A stretch of DNA of 64,000 nucleotides from Microvelia longipes. Its lineage: Eukaryota > Arthropoda > Insecta > Hemiptera > Veliidae. Below the pieces are notes generated by a model that was given only the letters and a program-made list of their open reading frames with translations, made no database searches and was not told the DNA's origin. Shown here in pieces: positions 43,546-55,859 of this stretch. Each line of letters begins with the position of its first letter. Within the stretch, counting starts at the first letter, position 1. Where the stretch lies: positions 56,731,080-56,795,079 of the forward strand of contig JACMZG010001863.1 of NCBI GenBank assembly GCA_018340805.1, in the 5' to 3' direction. A program made the translations under genes and the position numbers.

Positions 43546-43718
43546 GCCAGCGCAGCTCACTTTCCTTCTCCGCCTGTGAATATAACAACCTTGAAGTTGC
43601 CTCAAGTAGTCACGGCATAGTAGTGATAACATATATCATTTAGCTACTATATATTACGTCACATGCCGCTACACTTACTTAAAGTATTAAAACACAAACA
43701 TATTGTCGGGTATATTAC

Positions 43719-43908
43719 CTGAGGATCCCCACAATGGTAACTTGAGTAATTTCTTGAAACTTGAGCTTCTCTTGAGACTGCCAGACCTGCTAGCCACATT
43801 GGTCGATGTGGCCACTGTGGTAGGTACCGTATTCGTGCCACTTTGTGTCGATGCCATAGTGGCACCGTGTGTAGCTGCCATAATGGCACTACCACCTTCA
43901 TTTTCCAT
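43719..43908 (-). CDS. Candidate first coding exon of an unrecognised gene
   Basis: ATG at 43908 opens MENEGGSAIMAATHGATMAS, followed by a Thr/Ser-rich stretch and then SRSGSLKRSSSFKKLLKLPL with WGSS. The frame gives 63 complete codons and ends in phase 1 at TCCTCAG|GTAATA, a good splice donor. GC is about 48%, well above the flanks. The N-terminus looks disordered; RSSSF within a basic segment resembles a kinase site, an inference from composition. The ATG context has G at +4 but no A at -3. The next exon may be 37145-37215 (phase-compatible). I do not recognise the family. An overlapping plus-strand frame is also open but has a less protein-like, Leu/Val-rich composition. Confidence 0.55.
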
Positions 43909-44954
43909 ACGAAACCAACATCTCACTCAATATTCAACCAAACTTTTGATAATCAAATTGTAAAACCATTATCGCAGTGTTTAAATTATTCTAATAAAAC
44001 TTATAACACTTCACTTTGCAATACAAGTAAAGACATCACAGCCTAAAATAACATAATGGATCAAATAAAATAATTCTTATCACATAAAATAAGATAAATT
44101 TAATAAACAAAATAAAATCTAATGAGAGAAAAATAAAAATATAAAATGTTTAAGAGGACTAGTGTAATAGATTCTATCAGAGGTTGAAATTGTTTATAAA
44201 AGACAAATCAATCAATACATAATACAAAAATAATACATTATTTATAATCGGTAGAACTTTAATTAACAATTTTTAATTAATAGTATGACATTGTTTTTTT
44301 TTAGTCTAAAAAAATATAGAATAATTATTCTAATTATAATTATCTTATGTTTTATTCTAATTCTAATAATAAATTATAATTATTTAATTATATTCTAATT
44401 ATCTTATTGCATAAAGACAATTCTTTTCCTATATACCTAAGGCAAATGTAAGCAAAAGTTAAAACAGGATGTCAGCATTGACTGTACGTTAAGAATTTAT
44501 ACGAAATTTTAATTTTATTTGAGAAATAAGACTATTAAATTGACAGAGCAAAAATAGTGAACGGAAAATTGAGAGATTTTTCTCACTTAAACGCACAAGT
44601 AAACAGGTTTTTCTCGCTAAGAAACAGCGTTTAAAGATTAACTGTGCCCTGATAACATAGCTACTTGAGAGTTGAAATAGCTTTTATAAAAGATAAATAA
44701 GTTTATGAAAGATACTTTATGAACTGCATTCAACATGTTCATTAATTAAGAGAAAAACGAACAAATAGAAATAATAGAAAAATAAAAAATAGAAAAAACT
44801 ATGGCTTCAATCCTTCCATGACAAAGGGTTTTTACAAGGTGACAAATATTTTTACGAAAAATTTCTCAGTTAAGTGCGGCGATAATAAAAGCAACATTTT
44901 TCACGCAACTGAGCTCGTTTGGGGGGAAAAAACGATTAACGTTCCTATTGACTT
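43909..44954. other. AT-rich stretch upstream of candidate exon 1
   Basis: It may hold the 5' UTR or promoter of the minus-strand gene, but I see no distinct TATA box or initiator. From 44230 to 44420 the sequence is almost pure A/T with TAATTATAATTAT palindromes. Confidence 0.4.
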
Positions 44955-45297
44955 TGATTACGAAGCATTTGTTGGATTAACGTTCCCTATTGACGAAGCA
45001 TTTGTTTGATTAACGTTCCCTATTGACGAAGCATTTGTTGGATTAACGTTCCCTATTGACGAAGCATTTGTTGGATTAACGTTCCCTATTTGTTGGATTA
45101 ACGTTCCCTATCGACGAAACATTTGTTGGATTAACGTTCCCTAACGACGAAGCATTTGTTGGATTAATGTTCCCTATCGATGAAACATTTGTTGGATTAA
45201 CGTTCCCTAATGACGAAGCATTTGTTGAATTAACGTTCCCTATTGACGAAACATATGTTGGATTAACGTTCCCTATCGACAAAGCATTTGTTGGATA
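44955..45297. repeat. 33-bp minisatellite, about 10 copies
   Basis: The unit joins GACGAAGCATTTGTTGGATT and AACGTTCCCTATT. Copies alternate GACGAAGC and GACGAAAC forms. The 33-bp period keeps frames open on both strands (SSIGNVNPTN-type 11-residue repeats); I do not treat this as coding. Confidence 0.9.
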
Positions 45298-46132
45298 AGA
45301 AGAGCTAAAGGTAACAATATTATTTGTAATGAAACTTCTCTCAGTGAAAAGAGCAGGAAAATAAAAAGATAAATATGTCCAGTATTAGAAAAGAAGAGAG
45401 AAAAGAAGCTTTAAATTAGTTTTCTTTGGCTTGGAAACTGTCCAACTTCATATCTTACAACTAAATATTATAACCTTGATCTACTCAATCAACAAAATAT
45501 GAATTTCTAAATAATAAAGATCTTTCGTCTTCTATTTGCAAACAAATCAACAGAATTTCTTGAGTATTAAGTTTTAAGGTCCAAAGCGGGATAATAAAAC
45601 CAAAACTTCTGTGGCGACAGTAAATGTGGCTTTTATTATCATGTTTTAGACCTTAAAAATCTGGTACGGGGTACCTCGTAACTTTTAATTAATAATAACT
45701 TATAATTAATAAAAGAATCGTAATAAAATTAATACTTTATAATAATTGGGTGAAAAAGCAGATATAATTGCAGAGTGCCCCGAGCCCATCTACGGTCTAA
45801 GATTTTAAACACCATCGTATAAAACACAATTAAAAGTATTAATTGCAAATTGGAATAATACAACAATAAGACAAATAGAATACAACGAACAACCATTATA
45901 CAGCAAATCTGTTTAATTAATTAGCAATTAAGATGATGGTTATAAAACTCAGCGACAAGATAAATGTACAGCTGGGGGTCAACCTATTATAGAAGCTCTT
46001 TTATATTGTAATCATTATAGAAGCTATTGTCACAGCTTTTATCATACGAGTTAAGACCATTGTAATAAGAAGAAGAATATATTATTGCTACTACTGAATT
46101 TCTCAAAGAAATGAGTTTTCTTAAACATTTAA
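45298..46132. other. Unique AT-rich stretch
   Basis: Contains AAATCTGGTACGGGGTACCTC near 45657, shared with several dispersed fragments. A small direct repeat, CTATTATAGAAGCTCTT / CATTATAGAAGCTATTG, lies near 45984-46035. No gene. Confidence 0.4.
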
Positions 46133-46232
46133 TGACACGAGCTCCTATCTTACGACACAAGCTCCTATCTTACGCCACGAGCTCCTATCTTATGACACGA
46201 GCTCCTATCTTACGACACGAGCTCCTATCTTA
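46133..46232. repeat. 20-bp tandem repeat, 5 copies
   Basis: The unit is GACACGAGCTCCTATCTTAC with minor variants (GACACAAG, GCCACGAG, TTATGACAC). Confidence 0.93.
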
Positions 46233-46321
46233 GGAAAGATAATTCAGTTCGAAATATATTCAAATAAATTATACCAAGTCCAGGGTGCCACTAACATGTC
46301 ATTTAACACACCTTTTGCCTA

Positions 46322-46605
46322 CCGGTGAATGGCATTACGTCGCGGTGGATTCCCTCTTTATTTTTTAATTTCACAGTAGATTCTAGAGGCGTTACCTCTG
46401 GGACTTAATTCTTCTTCCGGTGGATGGAATTACGTCGCAGTGGATTCCCTCTTTATTTTTTAATTCTACAGTAGATTTTAGAGGCGTCACCTCTGGGACT
46501 TAATTCTTCTTCCGGTGGATGGAATTATGTCGCAGTGGATTCCCTCTTTACTTTTTAATTCTACAGTGGATTTTAGAGGCGTTAACTCTGGGACTTAATT
46601 CTTCA
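46322..46605. repeat. 95-bp tandem repeat, 3 copies
   Basis: Units start at about 46322, 46417 and 46512 with CCGGTGGATGGAATTACGTC and continue through CCCTCTTTATTTTTTAATTC and TAGAGGCGTCACCTCTGGGA. The GAGGCGTCACCTC part is a short palindrome. Copies are about 95% identical. Confidence 0.93.
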
Positions 46606-46610
46606 AAGGC

Positions 46611-47455
46611 TTCTCCTCTACCAAATTAGAGGGAACTTAGAGACTTTTATAATTTCACTCACCTCACCCTAGCCATGGACCTCTAGCGGCAACAAGATTT
46701 GAAACCGCCTCTCTTACTACGGTACAAGCCCCGCCTTTTAGCAGAACTTATATTCTTTCATCCTTCTGTTTTACTAACCACAGACCCACATAAGTCCAAC
46801 CAACCGGTGGATTCTCAGATGAATTAAGACAAAAGCCAATATAGAAAAACTTCATTTTTTTGTATTTAGTGAAAAATTACTAAATACATTTTTTTCGATT
46901 TCAGAGATAAGCAGGTCTATTGAAACGTAGACAATTATCTCAGCACATTTATATCCATAGCACCAATAATTGTGCGACAAATTAACCAAGAAGGATTTCT
47001 ATACACGGATAATGAATATTAATACCATAACAAATTCTCATGGCACACATAAACTACGACTTGAATAAATGGGCCGCAACCGCTGTATATTTATAAAACT
47101 GGAACGTAGATGCAGACATGATAATCAATCTAAACATGTGTCATCTAGCCGCTAGCTCGAGTAAATAAATCATTTCTAACATTAACTGCAACCGATAAGT
47201 AATGAGGTCAATAAGACAACTTAAAATAATTTAATCTACGCCAAGTATGGCAAAGCGAGCTCACTCAACGTATTATTTAAATTTACTAAAAAGAGAAAAT
47301 TTCTAGTGATATTTGCGAATTTTCATAAGAAATTACACTTATGAGGTCGTTTAGATGACGGAAATAGAGAGGGATATATTTCTCTTCGGACAACAACTTT
47401 ATTGTCTCGTGAAGAACATATTATAGAAAAAATCAGACCTGATTGCATGCTCACA
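46611..47455. other. Unique stretch, no gene seen
   Basis: A tRNA-like patch on the minus strand (GGTTTCAAATC near 46709) lacks a proper A box. Nothing else recognised. Confidence 0.4.
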
Positions 47456-47459
47456 TGTA

Positions 47460-47610
<151 letters not shown>

Positions 47611-48440
47611 GTACATATATATGTATGTATATGTGTGTGTTTCTCCCTATAGACGTTTCTATAGTATTAATTAATCCATAATAATGGATTGGCTCAGCAA
47701 AACTTAAAACTCACTTAACCTTAAAAAAGGATTTTCGCGATTTTATCATGTGACGTTTACATTTGAAATATACGCGAGTTTATCATGTGACGTTTACATT
47801 TGAACATAATACATTTGGAAATCCTGTAACACCGTGCCAATATTCCATTTGAAAGAACAACCATAGGACAAAAACCATGAACACGGGACAGCAACCATAT
47901 GGCCACTACAACGGCGCCCAATACGGCCGCATAGCGGAGCAGTTAAGAGGACGAAGGCCACTAATTTTTTACAAAACGTAAACAAATTAATTATTCCCTG
48001 TAATATAATATCGTAAAATAAACATATTAAACGCTCAACTTCATTGACTAGAAATTAAAAAAAATTACAGCCACACATATAATATATTATTATAGATATT
48101 ATCTACATTTAGGTACCTGTCAATTACTAGGGCCCATAAATCTGATATTTTATTTTCAAACAACATATTATACCAGGTACTGAATTATGTTTTAAAGGGT
48201 TTCCAGCCAACCACTGCTAAGCTAACTATTGACATAGAATTTATTTTGTAGACATTCACTAGACTTATGTTAATTTGAAAAAATAATCCACCCTGACGTC
48301 CTTAAAACTCAGAATATATCACACATATCACCTTATCTTTACCTTAGTATACGAAATATTATAAAAATAAAAATAGATAAGATAACATATTATATAAATA
48401 CGTATTATCAATTGAGAGTTTGAAAACTAATATTGCTTCC
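47611..48440. other. Unique/old-repeat stretch
   Basis: TTATCATGTGACGTTTACATTTGAA is directly duplicated (47744, 47774). A GC-richer patch at 47880-47950 with GGCCGCATAGCGGAGC resembles the GC-rich end of the 24-kb dispersed element. No gene. Confidence 0.4.
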
Positions 48441-48525
48441 ATGCTTTATATAGTGTAAATATGCTTTATTTAGTGTATATATGCTTTATATAGTGTAAAT
48501 TAGCTTTATATAGTGTAAATATGAA
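48441..48525. repeat. 20-bp tandem repeat, about 4 copies
   Basis: The unit is ATGCTTTATATAGTGTAAAT, with one copy reading TTTAGTGTATAT. Confidence 0.9.
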
Positions 48526-48589
48526 TTTATTTGACATTTTTATTTTTTAAAGTTTAGCTACCACAAAGGAATCAACCAGCAGGATCTAA

Positions 48590-48590
48590 G

Positions 48591-48654
<64 letters not shown>

Positions 48655-48666
48655 TATATATATATA
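48590..48666. repeat. (AT)n microsatellite
   Basis: About 38 TA dinucleotides with one TATAAT interruption. Confidence 0.95.
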
Positions 48667-49255
48667 GAATCAGAAAATGCGAAATCGTACTACCGTCATC
48701 CGAAGAACCTTGCAAGCATTTTTTTATGAAGATTCTGATACAATTAAAGTTAAATTGTAATAATTACCAGAGTTTTTACAATATTATCCTTTAAAATTTC
48801 CGAAAAAAAAGCACTATCATATTTAAGTAAAATAAAAGAAGAAAGAGTTAGCAATAAAAAATACGGTAACAAAAGATAAACGTAACAAACTTTACAAAAT
48901 ATTACGAATAGAGGTATAGAAATATTTAATAGTGCAAAATAGAGATGAAACTTTCCAGACGACTCGTAATCATTTTAAAGTTGGTGCTTTAAGGAAAATA
49001 CGCAAAAAATAAGTCCCAGAAAAAGTCAGAGATTTGATTTAAAAATATCACAATGACACTGACAAAAACAAGTTATAAATATCTCTCACAACACCTCCGA
49101 GTTTTTATTTTACAAAATACATTGAAGTGTTGAGTCTAATGAATATAATAAAAAAAATTAACTGCTTTTTAGTATTTTTTTTTTTATCATCAAAATAAAT
49201 AAATAAATAAACGAAATAGCAATGAAAGGAATAGAACAATAATTAGAGGTTCACT
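48667..49255. other. Unique AT-rich stretch
   Basis: No gene or recognised repeat. Confidence 0.45.
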
Positions 49256-49660
49256 TCACTGTAGCAAAACAATATAAATCTTCTGCTTCGCCTCGAGATT
49301 TATCAAAGTTATAGTTCCTTCAGCTTTGCCTAAGGAACGCAATAGTTAATTTGGCCAATGTATATAGCATTGAAAATAAACTATGCATCCTCTGGTAGGT
49401 TAAAAAAAGAACTCGGAATGAATGATATTACTCCATCGGCTATGCCTCGAGATTTATATACGTATTAGTTCCTCCAACTACGCCTACAAAACGAAGTTAA
49501 TCCATTTGACCAATGTATTAAGCAATACATCCTGAGGTTGAAGAAAGAGAAAGAATTCGGAATGTATAGAATTACTCCTTAAGCTAAGCTTCGAGGTTTT
49601 TAAGTCTTGAATCATCTCACTTTGCCTCAGAATCTAGTTGAACGAACGTAGTATAAGCGA
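49256..49660. repeat. Degenerate repeat units with GCCTCGAGATTTAT
   Basis: TTCGCCTCGAGATTTATCAA, CTATGCCTCGAGATTTATAT and AAGCTTCGAGGTTTTTAAG introduce three diverged units of about 150 bp, each with GCCTA.GAACG and CCAATGTAT later on. Similar words occur at 18.05-18.19 kb. Confidence 0.55.
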
Positions 49661-49956
49661 GTTCTTACATTAGAGATTTTGGGACGGAGCGAAGGTTTGT
49701 TTGTGTTGCGTATGTGTGTGTAAAAATTAACTAATTTTGACAAAATTTGGTCGGCAAATACAACAAATTAGGTGTCAGAGCGGTATAGTTTTTAGTTAAA
49801 TCCGGCCAATTTTTTTCCAAATGGTGGCTAACATGATGACGGCTTTATCAATAGCAATATCCCTTTTACACAAATTATGATTATACGTTATGAAATCTTG
49901 TGAGGGAAGCGAGTGTCTTGGCAATGGTTTAATACGAAATACAATTTTTAACTCTC
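49661..49956. other. Unique stretch
   Basis: GTGTGTGTAAAAATTAACTAAT near 49715 resembles the ends of dispersed elements. No gene. Confidence 0.35.
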
Positions 49957-50150
49957 TCAGCTGTGTCTCAAGAACCAAATGTAAGCGCTTATAACATACG
50001 CATTACACATGTTGAAACTTAAGAACATTTGTTTTAAAACAAGTATAAAGCATATAAAACTCAGCTGTGCCTCAAGAACCAAATGTAAGCGCTTATAACA
50101 TACGCATCACACATGTTGAAACTTTTGTTTTAAAACAAGTATACACTATA
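49957..50150. repeat. Direct duplication of about 100 bp
   Basis: TCAGCTGTGTCTCAAGAACC..AAATGTAAGCGCTTATAAC is repeated from 50061 (TCAGCTGTGCCTC..). The second copy lacks about 10 bases (AAGAACATT) near its end. Confidence 0.9.
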
Positions 50151-51002
50151 TAAGCTCAGATTTGACTTAAGCAGCTGAGAACATTGATCTATATTTGTTA
50201 TAACTAGCTAACCTTGCAGTGAGTCAAGATAATCTATGACTAATACATAATGTCATACATAAATATTAATCGCACAGCGATAATAAAAAATACCGACATA
50301 GATAAAATAAAGTAGGAATAATAAATAGATAAAATACAGGAAAAACTGCAGAGTATCTTGAAGATTGAGAGTTTATCTCTATAAATAGATACATTATAGA
50401 CAGATGATATCTAATCCAAAAAAAAAACATTTAGTAAATAAAAAAGTTTAAAAAATAATAAAGAATTAAAAAAAAAACAAATAGAATTAAATAAAAGAAA
50501 AGAAAAGTAACCTAGATGAACATGGAAAAATAGAGGATAAAAAACTGATTATATCACATGGCATATACTAAGGTACTAAACTAAGTAAAAACCGACAGTC
50601 GTACACAACAGAAAAGTAATATAGATGTAACAAATATAAATAAGAAGTTAATAACGAATAAAAAAATGAGGAGGTCATGAAGTCTAAGACAAAATTAAAT
50701 AAAACAAATAATAAAAGTAAAAAAAAAATATTAAAAAATAAGTTGTAAGTTAAAAAAAAAAACATTAAGTAAATAAGAAAAGACATAAACAAAGTAAAAT
50801 ATAAGAAAATAAGACAAAAGAAAACAATAAATTTAAAATGTAAATATAAGTAACAAAACAATAAAACAAGACGTATATACATAGGAACAACAGATAAAAT
50901 GCTATAATATTCAGAAGAAAAAGTAATATAGAAAAATATATACAACAACAAGACATGTAAGAAACTGCAAATAAATGAGATCATAGCTAGCCAGGGCTAA
51001 AA
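50151..51002. other. A-rich low-complexity stretch
   Basis: From 50400 to 50980 the plus strand is dominated by A with AAATAAAA-type units. The 138-codon minus frame (50568-50984) is therefore Phe/Leu/Tyr low complexity and has no domain features. Confidence 0.6.
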
Positions 51003-51310
51003 CAAATCTGGCGCGGTAGTCCTCATGTCGGGTGAATTTCCTTTGGAATGCGTGTTTCCGTACTTAAAAATACATTTCTTGCTTAAGGATTCGGTTTATG
51101 CTTTACAACTTGGGCAGTTAATCAAGTATCAAGTACTACTCATTTTTTCTGTATTTTTCGAGGGATATGCCCACAATTATCCTGTTGGCTGTGCAAAACT
51201 ATGCCTCTTAAATTGGCGTGTACACCACCATTATTTGCACAAGTTAAATGTTCAGTTGGTGATTTTCTTCAAAGGTTTCAGCGCATTCCCTTAAAAAAAT
51301 GCAAAACAAC
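51003..51310. mobile_element. Dispersed repeat copy (longest of its family here)
   Basis: It starts AATCTGGCGCGGTAGTCC (compare 22453) and ends AGGTTTCAGCGCATTCCC (compare 4372-4390). An 89-codon plus frame crosses most of it (MSGEFPLECVFPYLKIHFLL), but the related copies are not open in that frame, so I read it as non-coding. Confidence 0.55.
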
Positions 51311-51857
<547 letters not shown>

Positions 51858-52554
51858 ACATCGTGAAACGTATTTTTTTCGTGATCAGTCATCTTTAAAA
51901 GAGATTTTGGTGATGGTGCGAGATTCGACTCCTGCTATGACGCTTATCGTATTAGCGTATTTTTCCTATAGAAATTCTATAAAACTTGATAATTATTTGT
52001 GAGAAAAATAAATAAAAACTACAATTCCATTGTAAGAAGTCTAATAACCAGACAAAGTAATAAATTTAAATCAAAAATTTAAATTTTTATTTTATTCGAA
52101 AGCGACACTAACACTAAAAAATAACAAAGAAAGAGAAAAGGAGGTAATTAAAACGAAGCAATAATATTCTTGCATTAGGTTAGGGGATCAAAACAAGAAA
52201 ATGAATTACATGAAAGAAACTGCAGTTGAATGAATGAGTTCAGAGCTAAATAAAAACACATGAGTAAAACATGTATCCGGTTCGATTGTTTAAATGACTT
52301 TATTTTTGGAATTACCCGTGATTCCTCAGTGACACTTTAAAGAGGGAAACTCGACAGAAATCAATTATATGGTTCTTTCATAAGTATGTTATTTACACGA
52401 TACCTTGAGTAACCGAACTAATGTCAGCCTAAAACTAGTCAAACCAAGAACCTAAAGAAAGAAACTTTCAAATTGATTTGTGAGTAATTATTTTACATTT
52501 TTAAACTTAAAATAGTGTGAATAAACAATAAAAGCTTATCACTGCAACAAGGAT
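51858..52554. other. Unique AT-rich stretch
   Basis: Beyond the shared tract flank, no gene or repeat is recognised. Confidence 0.45.
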
Positions 52555-52910
52555 TTGAACTCAAGTCCCCTGCTTTAAGTACTATAAGTGGTTCAATCGT
52601 CTTCGGACCAGTTTTATTCTACTTAGCACACCAAAATCATAGAAAACGTTGCCCCACTACTAATCGTTCCACAATTAACCGAAAAGGATTTTTCGGTTAT
52701 TAGAGCGGTCTCGCCGACTCCTGACCGGATTCATTCTACTCAGGGCCGACTATATTTTATACTTTCCAGCTACTTACTATGGTCTTTTAGATTTTCGGTT
52801 ACTTAAGAGTGGTCGTATCGAGTCCGAACCAGTTTTAATCGATTCAGCATCCAAAACAAATAGTATAGAACTCTTTCCTGACGAAAAATTTCAACCTTAG
52901 GTTTTAAGTT
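52555..52910. repeat. Three decayed units of about 110-130 bp
   Basis: GTGGTTCAATCGTCTTCGGA, GAGCGGTCTCGCCGACTCCT and GAGTGGTCGTATCGAGTCCG each lead into ACC.G.TT.ATTCTA or similar. A minus-strand B-box-like GAGTTCAAATCC lies at 52553-52564, so the region may be an old SINE cluster. Confidence 0.4.
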
Positions 52911-53208
52911 TCATTCGGAGAACAGGATGGTCAAGCATGTCTTTTCCTTCGCATAGAGCTCCCCAAAACCTTAAGTGAAACAAACAGCTAATGAAGAGAA
53001 AAGTCAACTTCTAGGAATGAAAAGAAATTTCTTGGCCGCTAAGCGGGCCATAAGATTAAAATTCGCGTAATACATGGCAAAATACCAGGTAATAAAAATA
53101 ATCATAAAATAACAAATAATGCTAAGCAGCACTATGCACAAGATTCTAAGAGAAGCTGCATGGTCGCGAAGCGCCAAGAAACCAGAGGCTCCTGCTTTTC
53201 TAAGAAAC
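52911..53208. other. Unique stretch
   Basis: TTGGCCGCTAAGCGGGCCAT near 53031 and GGTCGCGAAGCGCC near 53162 resemble ends of small dispersed elements. No gene. Confidence 0.4.
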
Positions 53209-53210
53209 TA

Positions 53211-53636
53211 GACCAAGAGCCCAGGGGTGTTTTGTTAATAAAAAGTGTAATGGATGGAACCGGTCTCAATTTTTCGTAAATATCTTCCTGAACAAGGATC
53301 TGCAATTCTGCAGACTCGTATCGGATGGGTGTCCCAAGCAGAACGCACTTTACATGTCAAATTTACCACCGAAGTTAATAAAAAGTGTAATGGCTGGAAA
53401 CGGGGTTAATTTTTCGTAAATACCTTCCTGAACAAGGATCTGCAATTCTGCCGACTCGTATCGGATGGGTGTCCCAGGCAGAACCTTTGACCCCTAAAGT
53501 GCGTTCTGCCTGGGACACCCATCCGATACAAGTCTGCAAAATTGCAGATCCTTGTTCAGGAAGGTATTTACGAAAAATTGAGACCGGTTCCAGCCATTAC
53601 ACTTTTTATTAACAAAACACCCCTGGGCTCTTGGTC
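53211..53636. mobile_element. Foldback MITE, 426 bp, TA target duplication
   Basis: Left arm 53211-53352 starts GACCAAGAGCCCAGGGGTG and is mirrored by 53491-53636. An extra direct arm copy (53365-53485) lies between them. TA flanks both ends (53209-53210, 53637-53638), suggesting Tc1/mariner-type movement. It is the intact relative of the element at 10240-10963. No transposase. Confidence 0.87.
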
Positions 53637-53638
53637 TA

Positions 53639-54377
53639 AACAGTTTGGTTAAAGGTTGTTCCTAATTTAACATTTTTCTGACATGAAACATTTTTTTTTC
53701 TAAAGTCACCTTAAGTAAGTCATTAACAACAAATCAGTGTAGCTAAAAGTTTAATTTACAATTACCAAGTTAAACAAGAGTACGAAGCACGTTGCATGCA
53801 GGAGCCAGTATTAGCACGTACACAGCTCGCATCGCGTCGCTATATACTCAACCACTCAGACCACGTACGCTTATTAGTGCTTGAAAACGCTGATATAACA
53901 CTTTCTCTTTGACATGTAAGTCAAGTTTAAGCAGGATGAAATACTACAAATAAGAACAGAGTTGGATTTTCACAAAAGTTAACAGAGACGGCTCTATCAT
54001 AAACACCTAGAGGAGATTAGAGTAGACCCTAAAAGAATTAGTTGTCAAAGTCTATCTTTACTTTAGATTTTTTTCATCACTGCCATCTCTATGTAATAGC
54101 AGAAAACGCATGCGTCCACCCACATAGCAACACTGTTTGCTACACAGAAAATAAAACAAATCGCTAGTTTAAACGCACGATAAATTGAAAATTGAACAAC
54201 AACAAAACTCTTGTATCATTTGATACTACCGAATTTCGCAAAACATGAATAATTGACACACAATTATATTATGCCAAAAAAACTTGATTTTAAGTAAGAA
54301 AAAACCTACATGCGTAAAATCAGCGGAACTTAAGCGGTGCTTAAAGAAAATGGTAATAAGCAATAGTTATTTGTGTA
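53639..54377. other. Unique stretch with a GC-rich patch (53785-53890)
   Basis: On the minus strand the patch contains GTGGTCTGAGTGGTTGAG, like a tRNA or SINE A box, but no B box follows at the right distance. No gene. Confidence 0.35.
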
Positions 54378-54525
54378 ACTAGGCAGGAAAATGGAATATT
54401 ACTGACTAGTATCGAAGTTAGCCCCCGAGCCGAAGGCGAGGGTGTGCAATCTAAATTACCTGCAAAGGCGAAGCCGAGGAAGGCAAATATACGAGTCAGT
54501 AATGTTTTCTTTCCTGCCTCGTTCC
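54378..54525. mobile_element. Short inverted-repeat element, about 145 bp
   Basis: AGGCAGGAAAATGGAATATT on the left pairs imperfectly with the right end AATGTTTTCTTTCCTGCC over about 30 bp. The interior is rich in GAGCCGAAGGCGAGG and GCGAAGCCGAGG. GGCAGG.AA words recur near 54850-54985. Target duplication unclear. Confidence 0.55.
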
Positions 54526-55491
54526 ACACAATATTTTATCTGCAAACAGTAATAAATCAAAACTAGCATTGTTTTGATTTATACGGGTTCGTATGATAAA
54601 AGTAGTAAATGACTTGACAAATAAAGATGAAATAATAAACCCAAGACAAAAAGTGTTGCCTTTAATATAATCAATAAAATTTATTTCTAATTAAAGATTT
54701 ACATTACACATTGTTTTATTTTAATTTTAATTAGTTAAATAATGTAATTATTCATTATATAAATTATTAAATAAATTCAATAGGCTTTTTATTTTTAACT
54801 AATCATCTTTACAAAAATTATCTATTAACATTTTTTACCAGCATAGGCAGGGGCTGCTGGGAAATGCTACTTTCCTGCCTAGGCAGGTAAAGTGCAGTAG
54901 TCATTAGTTATTCATGACTAATTACCGGCCGATCTGGGAAATACTACTTTCTCGCCTAAAATTAGTTCAGTAATGCTTTATTTTCCTGCCGTGAGCAGAC
55001 AAACAAAAATACTTTCTTTAAAAAACGAGGTGGTCGATATAAAATTTGACGAAATTCAACAAAGAACATTTTAGATCAAAGCCGCATGCGCAGAAACCAT
55101 AACATTTAGGTAGTGGACAGAAAAAAATAAGATCAACTAAATTTAATTATAATACAATAAATAACTCCAAGGTACAAAATTGTTTAATTTATTCAGTTGG
55201 TTAACCTGTTATATTTGCTCAACTTTGTTGTGGTTGTAAACCGCTGTAATCCTAAACCATGGTATTTTCTTTTCGACTCGATTTATCTCAAGTTACTCTT
55301 ATAAATTATTGTTACGATTTAATAAAATCCTGGGTAAAATTAAATTCAACAGATCAAAGGGTAAATTTGAGATACGACTTCAAAATTACACTTGAAGGAG
55401 AAACTTTTTTTAATATTTTAACGAGAGTCGTAATTTATGGAAAAAAATGAAGAGTTTTCATAACTGAAGCAACGTTTTTCAAACATTGTTA
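54526..55491. other. AT-rich stretch with scattered GGCAGGAAAGTA-type words
   Basis: 54835-54990 has several CTTTCCTGCC or TTTCCTGCC half-sites in both orientations, likely debris of the element at 54378. A 63-codon plus frame (55259-55450) has no motif. Confidence 0.4.
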
Positions 55492-55502
55492 ATTTATAAT
55501 TA

Positions 55503-55714
55503 ATAATAAAAAATAGATAATGACCGTGAAGAGCCTTGCGGCCATCGGGAACCATCATAAGTGGTACTGGCAACCGTTACGCTTAAAACATATCTTTAAA
55601 GTTGGCAATAATTTATTTGAACACAATTTGTATAAAGTGAGAGCGTAACGTAGGATACGAACCCTAGAGCCGTGGTGTCAAAGGTATAAATACCTCGACA
55701 ACGAAGGTGGCTCC
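55503..55714 (-). mobile_element. tRNA-derived SINE with A/T-rich tail, divergent copy
   Basis: On the minus strand the head contains GGGTTCGTATCC (B box), the middle has AAGCGTAACGGTTGCCAGTA, and the 3' end GGCCGCAAGGCTCTTCACGG runs into an A/T tail. Exact 11-bp direct repeats ATTTATAATTA flank it (55492-55502, 55715-55725). Confidence 0.82.
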
Positions 55715-55859
55715 ATTTATAATTACAAGCATAAAATATAAACGCAAAGGTATTAGAAGGTGTAAAAATAAAGACAAAAAGTTAATATAATTAATATCAA
55801 ACTTATTTAAGACCTAATTAATAAAAAGTATAAGTGCAAACAAAATTATAAACAGGCCT
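55715..55859. other. AT-rich stretch
   Basis: Nothing recognised. Confidence 0.35.

Noticed and set aside
43310..43588. 92-codon frame with LANALLR-type repeats
   Set aside because: 30-bp tandem array; open by periodicity.
45076..45282. Repeat protein SSIGNVNPTN-type
   Set aside because: 33-bp tandem array; open by periodicity.
46690..46760. tRNA-like B box GGTTTCAAATC on the minus strand
   Set aside because: A-box spacing and stem pairing are wrong.
50568..50984. 138-codon minus frame with many hydrophobic residues
   Set aside because: A-rich plus strand gives Phe/Leu/Tyr/Ser low complexity; no transmembrane pattern typical of a real protein and an overlapping frame is equally open.
51025..51294. 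89-codon frame MSGEFPLECVFPYL
   Set aside because: Lies within a dispersed repeat whose other copies are not open in this frame.
52540..52620. Possible tRNA gene (B-box GAGTTCAAATCC, minus)
   Set aside because: No cloverleaf can be formed with matching acceptor and anticodon stems; at most a SINE remnant.
53785..53890. A-box-like GTGGTCTGAGTGGTTGAG on the minus strand
   Set aside because: No B box at the expected distance, no TSD.
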